A stretch of 64,000 nucleotides of DNA, from NCBI RefSeq assembly GCF_002575655.3, contig NC_053037.3:142425207-142489206 (forward strand). The letters run 5' to 3'. A model generated the notes under the pieces. It was given only the letters and a program-made list of their open reading frames with translations. It was not told the origin of the DNA and did no database searches. This stretch comes from Aegilops tauschii subsp. strangulata (Eukaryota > Streptophyta > Magnoliopsida > Poales > Poaceae). Position 1 is the stretch's first letter. Each line of letters begins with the position of its first letter. Positions 38,269 through 50,700 of this stretch are shown one piece after another. The position numbers were made by a program, and so were the translations under genes.

Positions 38269-40817
38269 ATGTCAACCGCATGTATGATCAAGGTCTCTGC
38301 TGGGTGTCCTACCTTCGATGGGACGGATTACCCCTACTGGAAGAATAAGATGCGAATGCATCTTGAGGCAATTGATAACGATCTCTGGTATGTTGTGGAA
38401 AAAGGTGTTCCCTCTGTCTCACCCTCACTAAACGCTGCCGAGGTGAAGAGATTCAAGCAACTCGATTCTCAAGCGAAGAATATCATATGTGGCCATCTGA
38501 GCAAAGGATAGTACGGAAGAGTGAGTGCTTTGGAAACTGCTAAGCTTATCTGGGATAGGCTGTCCAAAGTAAATGAAGGAGTCTCAACACAGCGTGACTC
38601 TCGAGTTGATGTTCTTCGCAATCTCTTCAACCGCTTCAAAAGACTCAACAATGAGAATGTTCAACAAACCTTCGATCGCCTCACTGACATCTCAAATGAG
38701 CTTCAAGCACTTGGTGCCACTGACATCACCGACCACGAAGTGGTGAGGAAACTGCTAAGATCGCTTGATTCCTCATTTGATACTCTGGCCTTGATGATAC
38801 AAGAGCGTGCTGATTACAAGTCACTTGATCCTGCTGATATCCTCGAAAGGCTAAACACTCATGAGTTCCAGCTTGCTGAAAAGAGAGATCTCTATGGTTC
38901 GAGCTATGACAGATCACGTGCACTGAAGGCCAAGGCAGTTTCTGAATCTGAAGATGAAGACTCTGAAAGCAGTCTTGGTGATCCTGAAGAACTGAGCCAT
39001 GATCTAGCACTGCTTGTGAAGAAATTCCAGAAGCTCTCAAGACGTGGATGCTTTGGAAGACCCTCAAGGAGCAATGATTCCTCATCCAGTGACTACAAGA
39101 AGAGGCTTTGTCACAAATGCAATAAACCAGGACACTGCATTCAAGATTGTCCTCAGTGGGAAAATGAATCAAAGAAGAAGAAATACAAGGATTACAATTA
39201 TGATGATACGAAGAAAAAGAAGAAATTCTCAAAATCTTCATCATCAAAATCCTCAAAGTCTTCATCTCACAAGAAGAGTAGCTCCAAGAAGGCTGGGGCA
39301 TTCATTGGCATGGAAATGGACTCTGAGGCTGAATCTGAAGAAAATGAGGAAGAGGAGGCATCTGAGGATTCCGAATCCGGTGTGGCGAGCCTAGCCCTCG
39401 CTACTGCATTCGTCAGCAAGTCTATCTTCAACTCTGAAGAAAATGACCTCACCAACAAGGCTGATGAAGGCAATGATGACTACGCTCCCACCTATTGCTT
39501 CATGGCAAAGGGTGCCAAGGTACTCTAATATACCTCCTCTGAATCAAGTGAGAATGAATCTGATGAAATCTCAAGCCCAGCTACTCTAAACTTGCTAAGA
39601 TTGATGTGAAACAACAAAAGGCTTTTGAAAAGGTTCAAAACATGCTAGACAAAAGTGATGATATGTTGGGTGAAGAAATGGATCGCACTAAAACCTTGAC
39701 TGAAAATCTTCAGAGACTTCAGACTAGGTTTGACAACCTTCAAGGTCATCATAACACTCTCTTATCTGATCATGAGAAGCTTTCTTATGAATTTCTTCAA
39801 AGAAAGAAAGATCTTGAAAAGCTAAGAGTGAGTTATGAAGATCTTCAGAAGGAGCGCGATTCATTACTTGCTCCACAAATCAGCGCTTCTCAGGAAGAAT
39901 TTGTTCCTCCATGTTTGAAATGCATTGAACGTGAATCTGCTAATTCTTCACCTGAATGTTCAAATGCTTCTAATGCTACAAGTTCTTCAACAGTCTCTGC
40001 TATCACTAATTCCTCATCTGAGGACATTGCTAGTGTCAGTGATGATGTAGGGCTGAAGGAATTGTACATGACAGGCATGTACAAAAGCCTCAAAGGGCAT
40101 CAGACTCTTTGTGATGTGCTTAAAAAGCAGATTCTGAATAGGAACCCTAGGAAAGAGGGTATTGCCTTTGAGAGGAAACTCAATGCTGATGGTACTTATT
40201 GGAAGCCTGTACCCTAAAACCTCATGGGTTGCTGCAAAGGGACCTCTAGTAGATCCATCTAATCTATCTGGCTTTACATGTGAATTCATTCTTCTGATGA
40301 GTCATTTGACTCCAACTATAAACTGTTCAAAAATGAGAATGGTGAAGTATTTGCTAGATATGTTGGCACTAACTGCAGGAATGGTTCCCCTATGAAGAGA
40401 ATATGGGTTCCCAAAAGATGCGTTGAAAGTCTTCAGGTGAATGTCCTCATGACACCACCTGTGAAGAATAGGAACCCCAGATCAAACTCTTCATATGGAT
40501 CCAAGTCCTCATACGGACCAAATTCCTCACGTGGATCATATTCCTCAAAAGGATCAAAGTCCTCATATGATTATCGTCGTGCTAACACCTCTGTTTCGCA
40601 GGGAAGAGCTAAGGGCTATGAATATGAGCATTATTCTTTTAACCATTATGTTCATAAGTCCTCGAAGAATTTCTCTGCTTATTCATATGCTTACCCTAAC
40701 TCCTCTTATGTGAAACGAAATGGACTGGCTTCTATGCCACCTTTCTCGTATGGAGCTCGCAGAGTGATGAATTCTTTGCCACCCCTTCAGATGTGGGTGG
40801 TGAACAAAAAGAACTAA
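38269..40817 (+). pseudogene. Copia gag, broken (element B)
   Basis: ATG at 38269, GCPTFDGTDYPYWKNKMR. A TAG lies at 38509-38511, then a long open piece to 39528 with the zinc knuckle CHKCNKPGHCIQDC (about 39112-39153) and a Lys/Ser-rich tail. A TAA and a 2-base loss follow near 39526-39570. The frame resumes at 39606 with a coiled coil (LTENLQRLQTRFDNLQ) to 40217, then shifts again. A Ser/Gly/Tyr-rich stretch (SSYGSKSSYGPNSSRGS) ends at 40817. The bases 40818-41050 before the protease are closed in all useful frames. Confidence 0.87.
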
Positions 40818-41050
40818 TTTCTTCTGCAGGGTCAGGTCTCCAGACGTGCGTAAACGTCTGAAGAATTTGCTGGAGACCTGAAATTGCGTGAAAGGACGCA
40901 GGCTAATCATGAAGAAATGAACTTACATTTTTCACGTCCTCATACTGCTTTATCTGTTCCATTCCTTGATGAAATTGATCTGAGAAATTGATGTCATATT
41001 CTTCACTGGAGAAGTATATGAGTTCGTAAGCTGCACTAATTCATCTGCAG

Positions 41051-41710
41051 GATGATCAACCCAAAGCCAATGAGTGGGTCCTCGATAGTGGATGTACAAA
41101 TCACATGACTGGTGACAAGAATCTATTGATTGATGCTCCCATATCTCCATCGCATCTGAAGCTTATCATCTTCGCTGACAAAGGCAAAAGTCAGGTATTG
41201 GGTCTAGGTAAGGTTGTGATCTCAAAGGATCGACACATGGACAAAGTAATGCTTGTCGAGTCCTTAGGATACAACCTCATGTCTGTCTCAATGCTTTGTG
41301 ATATTGATATGGTTGTTGTGTTTGGCAAGTATCATTGTGTTGTGATCATGGAAGCTGACAATTCCAAAGTCTTCGAAGACTTTAGGAGAGGAGACTTGTA
41401 CATTGTTGATTTCTCTACAGGACCACAACCAGCCGTATGTCTACTTGCAAAAGCTTCAGAAGGCTGGCTTTGTCATCGACGACTTGGTCATGCAGGCATG
41501 AGGAATTTGCACACGCTTGCGAAGAAGAAGCATGTCATTGGCATTGGGAATGTAAAATTCCTCAAGGATCACTTATGCGGAGCCTGTGAAGCTAGAAAGA
41601 TGACCAAGGCCAAACATCCAGCGAAGACTATCATGACCACTACTCGACCATTTGAATTGCTTCACATGGATCTTTTTGGTCCTAATCATTATTCTGCAGT
41701 TTCAAATTAA
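41051..41710 (+). pseudogene. Copia protease and N-terminal integrase (element B)
   Basis: Protease signature WVLDSGCTNHMTG near 41081-41112, then the GAG-pre-integrase region and HHCC-type finger (LCHRRLGHAGMRNL ... CGACEARK), and the first integrase Asp in LLHMDLFGP. Ends at TAA 41708-41710; the same frame continues after it. Confidence 0.88.
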
Positions 41711-42163
41711 GCATCTCAATATGGCTTTGTTATTGTTGATGATTACTCTCGTTACACATGGGTACACATTGTTACTTACAAACATGAAGTGCAGGAAGTC
41801 TTCAAACGATTTTCTTCGAGAGCTTCAACCAACTTTGGTGTGAAGATCAAGCACATCAGAAGTGACAATGGAACTAAGTTCAAGAACTCTGGTCTTGATG
41901 ACTATCTTGATGAATTTGGTATTACTCATGAGTTATCTGCTCCTTATACTCCTCAGCAGAATGGCGTCGTGGAGCGCAAGAACAAGACTCTTGCTGAGAT
42001 GGCTCGCACTATGCTTGATGAATACAAGACGCCTCGTCGTTTCTGGATTGAGGCAATTGATACTGCATGCCACATCATCAACAGAGTATATCTTCACAAA
42101 TTCTTCAAGAAGACTGCATATGAACTCCTCACTGATAAGAAACCCAATATCCCACTAAGGTAG
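41711..42163 (+). pseudogene. Copia integrase core (element B)
   Basis: Same frame after one stop: YGFVIVDDYSRYTWVH, IRSDNGTKF and PQQNGVVERKN give the second Asp and the Glu of the DDE triad. It ends with [10 protein letters not shown], where a deletion joins it to reverse transcriptase. The usual integrase C-terminus is missing. Confidence 0.88.
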
Positions 42164-42165
42164 AT

Positions 42166-42870
42166 GAAGCATTTCTAGAGCCTGAGTGGATTCAAGCTAT
42201 GCAAGAAGAATTACATCAGTTCGAGCTCAACAACGTCTGGGAACTGGTCAAACGTCCAGATCCTCGCAAGCACAATATCATTGGCACAAAGTGGATCTAC
42301 CGCAACAAGCAAGATGAAAATGGTCTTGTGGTGAGGAAGAAGGCACGACTTGTAGCGCAAGGCTACACACAGGTTGAAGGAATTGATTTCGATGAAACTT
42401 TTGCACCTGCTGCTAGACTTGAGGCTATTCGCATATTACTTGCTTATGCTAACCATCATGATATCACCTTATATAAAATGGATGTGAAAAGTGCATTCCT
42501 CAATGGTAAGCTTGAAGAAGAAGTATATGTTGCTCAACCCCCAGGTTTTGAAGATCCAAAGCATCCTGACAAAGTCTTCAGACTTAATAAGGCCCTCTAT
42601 GGCCTCAAGCAGGCCCCTCAGGCATGGTACGATACTTTGAAGGAATTCCTCATGAAGAAAGGCTTCACACCCAGTTCACTTGACCCAACTCTTTTCACTA
42701 AATCTTATGATGGTGAATTGTTTGTGTGCCAAATATATGTTGATGATATTATCTTTGGCTGTACTGACCAACGTTACAGTGATGAATTTGCCTATATGAT
42801 GAGTGAAGAATATCAAATGTCTATGATGGGAGAGTTGAAATTCTTCTTAGGTCTTCAAATTCGTCAATAG
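42166..42870 (+). pseudogene. Copia reverse transcriptase (element B)
   Basis: [18 protein letters not shown], then WKLV-type palm motifs including [29 protein letters not shown] and YVDD at 42736-42747. A TAG at 42868-42870 interrupts an otherwise continuous frame. Confidence 0.9.
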
Positions 42871-43686
42871 CGCAATGGCATATTCATATCTCAGGAGAAG
42901 TACCTCAAGGATGTACTGAGGAAATTCGGCATGCAAGATTGCAAAGGGGTCAAAATTCCAGTGCCCACAAATGGCCATCTATGCACTGATGAAAATGGTA
43001 TTGACTTCGATCAAAAGGTATACCGCACCATGATTGGTTCTCTATTGTATTTATGTGCATCTAGGCCAGATATTATGCTTAGTGTTTGCATGTGTGCCCG
43101 ATTTCAAGCTACACCGAAGGAATCACATCATAAGGCTATGAAACATATTCTTCGATATCTAGCTCACACACCAACACTTGGACTATGGCCCAAGGGCTCG
43201 GCTTTTGATCTCATTGGATATTCAGACTCTGACTATGCTGGTGATCATGTGGACCGCAAGTCAACATCTAGCACATGCCATTTCCTCGGACGATCTTTTG
43301 TCTGTTGGTCCTTGAGGAAACAGAACTGCATATCAATGTCTACTGCTGAAGCTGAATAAATTGCTGCTGGTTCTTGTTGTGCTCAATTGCTGTGGATGAA
43401 GCAAACTCTCAAGGACTACAGCGTCAACATGAAGAATGTGCCTCTCTATTGTGACAATGAGAGTGCCATCAAGATTGCTCATAACCCAGTTCAGCACTCG
43501 AAGACCAAGCACATTCAGATTCGTCATCATTTTCTTCGTGATCATGTGTTGAAGGGCGACATTTCTATTGAGCATGTGAAGACTGAAGAACAACTAGCCG
43601 ATATCTTCACGAAGCCCTTGGATGAGAAGAGATTTAGCAAGTTGCGGTGTGAGCTAAATATCCTAGAATCTTCGAATGTTCTCTGA
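42871..43686 (+). pseudogene. Copia RNase H region (element B)
   Basis: In frame with reverse transcriptase. GYSDSDYAGDHVDRKSTSS and YCDNESAIKIAHNPVQHSKT are RNase H hallmarks of Copia. A TAA at 43357-43359 interrupts; natural end at 43684-43686. Confidence 0.9.
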
Positions 43687-44399
43687 AAAGGACACTCATC
43701 CTAACACTTATGCAAAATTGATGACTTAGATGTGCAACACATGAAGAAAAGTTTTTCTTCAATCAATGAAGACTAACAATCTAAGTGTGAAGAAATTAAT
43801 GAAGAATTTGATTCTCAGAGCCCTACGACAATTGTACGCGGTGTCTGAAATCATCATTCTTATACGGTGGGTCACGCCACCACCAAAAGTTGAAAATCTT
43901 CAATTTGAGTTTTTCCTCAGTTTTGAAATTCCTCAGTTGTTCATGTTCTTCAACTTTGCATTGTCTTCACTGTTTCCGTCGTTTTTCTTCATTGGTTATA
44001 CATATATATATGAGTTTATGTCCTCTACAACATTCACTTATTGCTAATTCTTCATGTTGTTTTTTTGCTAAGTGAATGTGATCGGACCCTTCCCCTCTAT
44101 GCTAAACTCAACCCAATCTATTAACAAATTCTTCATGTGCGTTCTATTTGAAACTCGTTCAAAATCTTCACTGTGTCCTTGTCAGCTGAAGAATTTGCAA
44201 CAGAAATTTTAACTTATCTTATCTAAATTTTCGGCTTTGCCGCTCAAACCGTTCCGCATTCCACGAAACACTTATCTATTCACCCACGATCTCACATGAT
44301 CTCCACTTCTCAGTACGTGGGTGACACATGTCAAGCGAATGAGGAGGGTCAGGGGCACGTTCGTCCAATTTCTTCGGGCAAACAGTTTTTCACCGTGGC
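43687..44399. other. Spacer between pol and the env-like region (element B)
   Basis: 713 bp, AT-rich and dense in CTTCA, TTCCTCA and GAAGAA words. No ORF worth naming. It may hold upstream promoter elements of the following gene. Confidence 0.5.
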
Positions 44400-44407
44400 T
44401 ATAAATA
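44400..44407 (+). promoter_or_regulatory. Internal TATA box upstream of the env-like region
   Basis: GGCTATAAATACCCCTCC, followed by a CT-rich leader, AAACCCTAG and a first ATG at 44502. This is the arrangement of an ordinary plant promoter and lies between pol and the env-like ORFs. Function inferred. Confidence 0.5.
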
Positions 44408-44501
44408 CCCCTCCCCTTCCTCACTTCTCTTTTACTCCGCTCGACCTCACGCCAGCTCGAGCTTCTCAAACCCTAGCGCCGCCGCTACTTCATCATCGCC
44501 G

Positions 44502-44606
44502 ATGAGGAAGAGCTTCACTGCCTCGACCTCGTCGCCGTCGTACTCGCGCCGGCTGCGGATTTCTTCACTCCGCCGCCGCCGTAGCTGTCTTCCTCAGCCG
44601 AGTTAG
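44502..44606 (+). CDS. Small Ser/Arg-rich ORF downstream of the internal TATA box (34 aa)
   Basis: First ATG after the internal TATA box: 34 codons (MRKSFTAST...), Ser- and Arg-rich, ending TAG. A possible splice donor (CAGGGTAATT) lies about 70 bp downstream. It could be an upstream ORF or a damaged first exon of the env-like gene. No domain recognised. Confidence 0.35.
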   Translation: MRKSFTASTSSPSYSRRLRISSLRRRRSCLPQPS

Positions 44607-44886
44607 GGCGTGAAAGATCTGAACTGACGAACTTCACATCTACACCTCTCAGTTCATCGCGTTCTTCATCCAGGGTAATTAAAAGTTACTTTTACTACCC
44701 TCTTTGATTCGACTAATTTCTACAAAATCTTCAAAGGTGTTTATTCTTCAAATTCTTCACGCACTAAACACCTCACATGTCATCTGTTCTTGATTCATTT
44801 CTCTAAGCTATATTTTTCTTCAAGATTCCTCAGTTGTGTGGATTTTTTGATCATACAACTCTGGAACCTAAGACAAAGAACGCTTA

Positions 44887-46242
44887 GTGAAATTCTTCAG
44901 GACTCATCTGGTCAAATTCCTCAAACTTGTTCTTTTTGAAAAACCTTCTGAGAACGCATATGACCTCTCCAAATTCCTCGCAACTATACTCTGTTCACAG
45001 GTACACATGTCCGCTGCTGAATCACTAGGTTCTCATCAACTTAACTCATTTGCAGCGTTCCTCGAAGAAAAGTTGCATACATCTTCAGAGAATTCAATTG
45101 TCCAAATTCCTCAGCTGAAGAAAATGGCTGATGGAAAGAAGCCGCAGAAAGGAGGAAAGAGGCCTGAGGTCAACACTGCTTTTGAGATCCCTGATGACAT
45201 ATACAAGGACTATTGCACTCCTGGTGAGGCCAAGTTTGGCAAAGAGGACAAAAATCAGCGCAAGGTGCGCATCCAAAGGATAGAGAGGAGATGGGCACGG
45301 GAATGGAGGGAGTACAGGTATGTTACTCCCAAGTATATGAAGAAATTTGCTCTAAATCCTCCATGCCCAAGACCTCTGTTGGCACCTGGCCAAGAAGCAG
45401 ATCCCACCAGCCTCAAGTGCGGTGAGGACTATCCTGACGAATGGGCCAAGCGCCAGGCCAAATTGGCCAGACAAGCAAAAGAAGCAGTGAGGAAATTCAA
45501 CGAAGACTCTGCTGCTGCTGCTGCCACTGCCGAGGCCTCTGCAATCAAGCCGAAGAAGGCCATGGCAAAGAAGCCTGCTCATAAGCCAAGTGCTTCACCC
45601 TCAATGCCCTCACGGCCAACTCGTCATGCTGCTCCCGCTCCTCCAAAGTCCTCAGCTGCTCCGACCAAATCCTCTGCACCTGTGCATCTTGCCATGCGCC
45701 AAAAGACAACAGGCATCTCTATTGCCTCAGGAGCTTCTGCTAGTTCCTCAGCTGCACCAAATTCTTCAACGGGACCCTCTCTGCTGAAGACAAAGGCCAC
45801 TGCTGGACGTGGCTCTCGCCCAAGTCCTCACAAGAAGCAGGTCACCTTCCAAGTGTCGTCTGATGAAGACGAAGCTGATGATGATGAACTTACCGAAATC
45901 ATCAGAGACAGGCAGCTCAGGGCCGCTAGAGCCAAGGGCACAAATGTGCCACTACTTTTGGATCCTAAGTTGATCCTTGATTACATCGATCTCTGGCACA
46001 AGGACCCTAACACTCCTATGCCTGATTTCAAGCTGACTCCTGGCCAAAGTCATATGCTGACTGCCTTCATCCAAGAAGAAAAATGGAAATTTGAGAAGGC
46101 CAGGCAAATCAAGAAAGCGCAATACAAAAAGGAGCGCTTCCTGAAGAAAAATGTTGTCTCAATGACAACTGAAGAACTGGTCAACATTCAATCTGAGATC
46201 AAGAACCTCAGTGATGACTTCGACGTATACAGAGCTGACTAG
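44887..46242 (+). pseudogene. Sirevirus env-like ORF, first part
   Basis: Open frame of about 450 codons; likely starts are the ATGs at 45007 or 45124. Basic N-terminal half (KKPQKGGKRPEV), a conserved-looking W-rich stretch (RRWAREWREYRYVTPKYMKK), then Ala/Pro/Ser-rich low complexity and a helical charged end. It sits where Sirevirus-type Copia elements carry an additional env-like ORF. I see no convincing signal peptide or membrane segment here, so 'env-like' refers to position only. It ends at 46242 and the theme continues in another frame. Confidence 0.7.
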
Positions 46243-46291
46243 CTTGGAGCCAAAGTCAGGTTTGTGAAATTGACTGAAAAGTTCACTTCCA

Positions 46292-47182
46292 ATGTTGCAG
46301 CCCCAACGCAACAAAAAAAATCCTCAGGCTGAAGCATCTGCTCAGCCGAGTGAAGAAAATGCCAGCACCGTTGATGACAATCAGGCTGCTGAAGAAACTC
46401 AAAGCACCAGGGCTGATGACTGCATTCCAGCCGCTGAAGAAATTGCCAGGGCATCCACTAGTGGTGCGCCTGAAGAAAATGAAGAAGTCAGGGCAACTGC
46501 ATCAGTTGTGCCTGAAGAAATTCAACCAAATTCCTCTGCTCCTCCTGCGCCTACCCCAACTCCGATCCTACCATCTGCATCAGATGTGAAGAAGACCAAG
46601 GCTGCAGAGCGTGCATCTGTGAAGAAAAGGAAGGCATCAACTTCATCACATTCTTCAGCCCCGAAGAAGATGAAGCCATTGACTAGCTCATTTGACAACC
46701 CAATTGATGCTGTTCCTATTTCAACCATGCCATCAAAGGACCTTGTTCCTTTTGATGAAGATTATGTGATTCCAAGTGAATTCTATGAAGAGAGTCCTTC
46801 CGCTGCTTCGTCAGAGCAGTTGGATGAAGAAATTGAAGTGGATGCAATCCCTTCACCACCAATTGTCTCCTCGCCTATGCCTCAGTTCACTGCTGAAGAG
46901 GCCGGCGTTGAAGAAATGGAAGAAGAAGATGTGGACATTGGAAGCACTACTCCAGTGATGAATGACGACTTTTGGGAAAGTCAGTACCCCAACTCTCCTC
47001 TGTTCACACCACTCCAACAAATTCCTCAGTCCCCTGTTGCTACTGAAGTACAAATGGGATCTGAAGAACCTCGTAAGACTCCATCTGTCCATGAAGAAAT
47101 TCCAGCCACTAGTGCTGATGAAAATGTAAATGAAGAATTGAAGACCCAGGCTGTCACTGAAGAAGAAGCTGAAATTCCTTAG
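46292..47182 (+). pseudogene. Sirevirus env-like region, acidic middle part
   Basis: Frame shifted relative to the first part; Glu/Ser/Pro/Ala-rich (QAAEETQSTRADD), with a small basic patch (VKKRKASTSSHSSAPKKMK). Stop TAG at 47180-47182, after which the same frame continues. Mostly predicted disordered; no domain recognised. Confidence 0.65.
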
Positions 47183-48717
47183 CCTGTGGAACCTGAGATT
47201 GCGATTCCTGAGGTGATAATGCAATTGACTGACACGCCTCAGCCCAAGCCAAAGGATCCATTATCAAAGAAGCAGAAATTCAAGGATGATGACTTCTTCA
47301 GTGAGCACGTGTTCTTCACTAACTATAATCCCTTGATTCTGCTTGTCTTAGAAGGAAGCGCTTCTAGACCGCCAGCCAGGCCAACTTCTATTCTTCACTG
47401 CTCTTCAACAAGGACAAAGTCTTCGACCACGAGCACATTCCTCATGTTGACATGGAATCACTGCCATGCTTCTCACCTGTCCTCAGTGTGCTTCATGACG
47501 CAGGCCTCCTCAACTGTTGTACAGACATTGTTGATTGGAATGAGGAGCTCATTCTTCAATTCTACGCAACACTGCACATCACAGGAGATGCTGACGATGT
47601 GAACTCCCGGGTTTTAGACTGGATGACCGAAAACACTCACTATGAGGCACCGGCCTCTGAATTACTTCACGCCCTGCCCATTAGTCGTCCACCTGAAGGA
47701 GCTCGTTGCCTGTGCCAAGAGCCTGAACTGACTGCCCATTATATGCAAGTTCTTATGAAGCCTCTGAAACCTGGTCAAGCCCCAAGGACAAAATTCCTCG
47801 TGAGGGAATTGCTCTATGTGCCAAGAACAGTCTATCGTATTCTGACGAAGACTATGAGTCCAATCAAAGGCCACGACTCAAATGATGAAGAAGTTGTTGG
47901 CATCATGAAGAATCTGCTATTCAACATCATGCATGGCATCCTTGTCAACTACCATGATTTCTTCATGAGGACTCTGGCCAATGTCGCTCTCTCTCCATTT
48001 GAGTTGAAGCCTTATGCTCCTTGGATTATGAGATTCCTCAGAACAAGGTGTTCACTCAACTACAAGGCTGATTTTTAGAATCACCTCAGCTACTTGCCCC
48101 CAATCGAAGTCCTCAAGCGGACCTATTCCTCAGCTGATGAAAAGGGCAAGGCACCTGCTATTATTGATGAAGGCATTCGTCCATTGGATGGTTAGTTTCG
48201 CAAAGCTGCGTCTTATTCCACCAATGATGACTCTGCCACACATGATTCTGGTGCCAATGCACCCAAGTCTACTCCTCAAGCCACAACTCCACGAGTGATG
48301 ACTGACCGTGAGCTGCTCCTTAGTCTTCACCAGAAGGTGGATCGAAACCATAAATGGTTTAAGCGTCAGTTTGGTTCTATTATTCACAACATGACTGCTA
48401 CACATAATGAAGTGAAGAAAAACCATTACTACCTCCATGAAGTCTTCGGTCGCACCTGGGCTATTCTGTCACATGTATATGGTGAAGAAGATCTGAAGAA
48501 AATGGGTCTCAAAGAAGATTTTGACTGGTCTGCTCCTCCACCGAAGAAATACAAGAAGGTGAAGGTTCCTTCCTTGGTGGCCAGCTCATATTCTTTATCG
48601 TGCGAAACCGACGAGCATGAAGACTTGGACGACACTGCGGCAGCCCTACAACGACAAACGACCCCAACAACGCTGGCGCTCCTCCATCGACTTGATATTC
48701 TTCAGGGGCGTTAGTCC
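47183..48717 (+). pseudogene. Sirevirus env-like region, C-terminal folded part
   Basis: After a frameshift near 47400, the frame at 47452-48078 reads like a folded, Leu-rich domain (ELILQFYATLHITGDADD; FLVRELLYVPRTVYRI; IMHGILVNYHDFFMR), reminiscent of the 'putative plant transposon protein' domain found in Athila ORF1-like proteins. TAG stops follow at 48076-48078 and 48193-48195. A last helical stretch (ELLLSLHQKVDRNHKWFKRQ) runs to 48717. Confidence 0.65.
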
Positions 48718-49214
48718 TCATTTTCGATCCTTTTGGTCATTTGATGACAAAGGGGGAGAAATTTGAATTAGTCTTCAAGCGGGTCTACCTATATGGGCGT
48801 TTTTTTGCTAAGTTAGAACTCTCGTTCTTCTGATGACTTTGCTGGATCGAGTTGTAAACTTAAACTCTATGGTGGCCTGATACTTTTGCTGTGTCTTCTG
48901 CATGCTTATTCCTCATATATGTTAATGCACGCATGCTGAATTACATCAGTCACCATATTTCATCATGCATTTCAAATTCTTCATATTATATGTCAAATGC
49001 GTGTATGAATTACAAGATATAAGGGGAGATCTCCATGATTCTACTCTTCAAGTGTGCATTGCTTCAAAAGCAAATTCCTCACTATGCACATCTTCAGGGG
49101 GAGTTCTTCTATATCTTGCAATCAAACTTCTCAATATCAGTATTTACACTTCATATGTTTATCCCCGTTGAAAACTTAACCTATATTGTCATCAATCACC
49201 AAAAAGGGGGAGAT
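48718..49214 (+). other. 3' untranslated region with repeated polypurine tracts
   Basis: Four purine-rich blocks of the form A(A)GGGGGAG lie at 48749-48761, 49018-49030, 49095-49103 and 49199-49214; the last abuts the 3' LTR and is the functional candidate. Multiple polypurine tracts have been reported for Sireviruses. Confidence 0.7.
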
Positions 49215-50700
49215 TGTAAGTGCATCTAGTGCCCCTTAGTGATTTTGGTGTATTGAATACTTATAGGTTAAGGGACTAATGTGTTTATGAGTGTACACAG
49301 GTCTGTAAGTCTATGAGGAGTTTGATATTTACAGAGAAAGTCGACCCCTAAAAATGAAGTTCTTCAACTGAAGACTTTGGATTTCTGAAGACTTTGAAAG
49401 TGAAGAAATTGGTGTGACCTTGAAGACTAGGTATCATTTGAGGAACATGAAGCGTGAAGACTTTTTGTTTTCGTAGTTTCATTTTCTCTTTCTTGAGTCA
49501 TAGGAAACACCGTACTGTTAAAGGGGGTCGAGGAAATACTAAGGAAAAATTTCCATGTGATGCTTAACTCAAAATCCTACACCTACCAATCCCTTCGAGT
49601 GAAGCCATTGGAAATCTCATACAGTTCAGTCATATTCTTCAGTGACAGAGACGAAGTTCTTCTGGTCTCTGAGGAATTTGTTCTGACTGAGGAGTTAGGA
49701 ATTCGCCAGTGCGGACTGCCTACACAGTGAGGAACATGATAGCCCTGAGGAATTTGAGCCTCAAAAATTCCGACCGTTGCTGTGCTATGCGCCAACTGTC
49801 CCAAAATATCTACCCACCTAATGGTCATATCATTGAAGGGCATTTATGTCTTATCATGTCGGGCTGCTCCCTAGGCTATAAATAGCCGCCCCCCTACAAC
49901 CACTAGCTGGTTGGCTGCTCCGAGAGAAACCGACACTTGTCATTTGAGAGCATCCCATCCTCCGAGGACTTTGAGTGAAAATCATCGAGTGAGGAAAACC
50001 CAAACCCAAACTCCTACAAACCCAAAGTGATTGAGCATCACTGAAGAGATTGATCCTGCGTGGATTCGACGCTTGTTACCTTTGAAGACTGTGCTTCTTC
50101 CAGACAGTTAGGCGTCATGGTCTAGAGCATCCAAGAGGAATTGTGGATCGTCGAGTGACCGAGTTTGTGAAGGTTTGGAAGTCACCTGAAGACTTACCAC
50201 GAGTGATTGGGCGAGGTCTGTGTGACCCTAGCTCAAGGAGAATACGGTGAGGACTGTGTGTCCTCAGGTTTAAATACCTAGCCGCTCCAACCAGACGTAC
50301 AACTGAGACAGCAATTGAAACTGGTCTACCAAATCATTGTCTTCACCAAGCTTCCTGGTTCTATTTCCTCAACTCTTTCATTTCCTCATAACTGTGTTGT
50401 GCACTTGTTCATATCTGTGTTTGAAGACTTTGACTGAAGACTTTCTCAGTTTCCTCAGTTCAATTTCTTCAGTCTGTTTGTCTTCATACTGTGTTTTTCC
50501 TGTGTTTACGCTTCCTGTACTCTGTGCTTGTCTTCATTTCATCATGATGACCATGTTTGTGTTCTGTTATTCTTACTTCTGAGTACTTATTCCGCTGCAA
50601 GTAGTTCTTCGCTAAGGAATTTCCTCACCCACAAATTCCTCAGTGAAGAATTCATAAAAATCGCCTGTTCACCCCCTCTAGTCGATATAACACACTTTCA
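49215..50700 (+). repeat. Maximus-like 3' LTR
   Basis: 1486 bp, TGTAAGTGC...ACACTTTCA, partner of the interrupted 5' LTR. TATA box TATAAATA at 49877-49884. It lacks the 2.8 kb insertion. Confidence 0.92.

Larger units (their letters stand above)
33893..50700 (+). mobile_element. Maximus-like Sirevirus-type Copia element (element B)
   Basis: 5' LTR 33893-38201 (with a 2.8 kb insertion), primer binding site 38204-38215, gag, protease, integrase, reverse transcriptase and RNase H in Copia order, then an env-like gene region, a polypurine tract and the 3' LTR 49215-50700. Many stops and frameshifts make it defective. The flanking bases differ (ATTGT left, TTACG right), so no target duplication is present. 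The right flank is Sabrina-like sequence in the opposite orientation. Confidence 0.88.
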
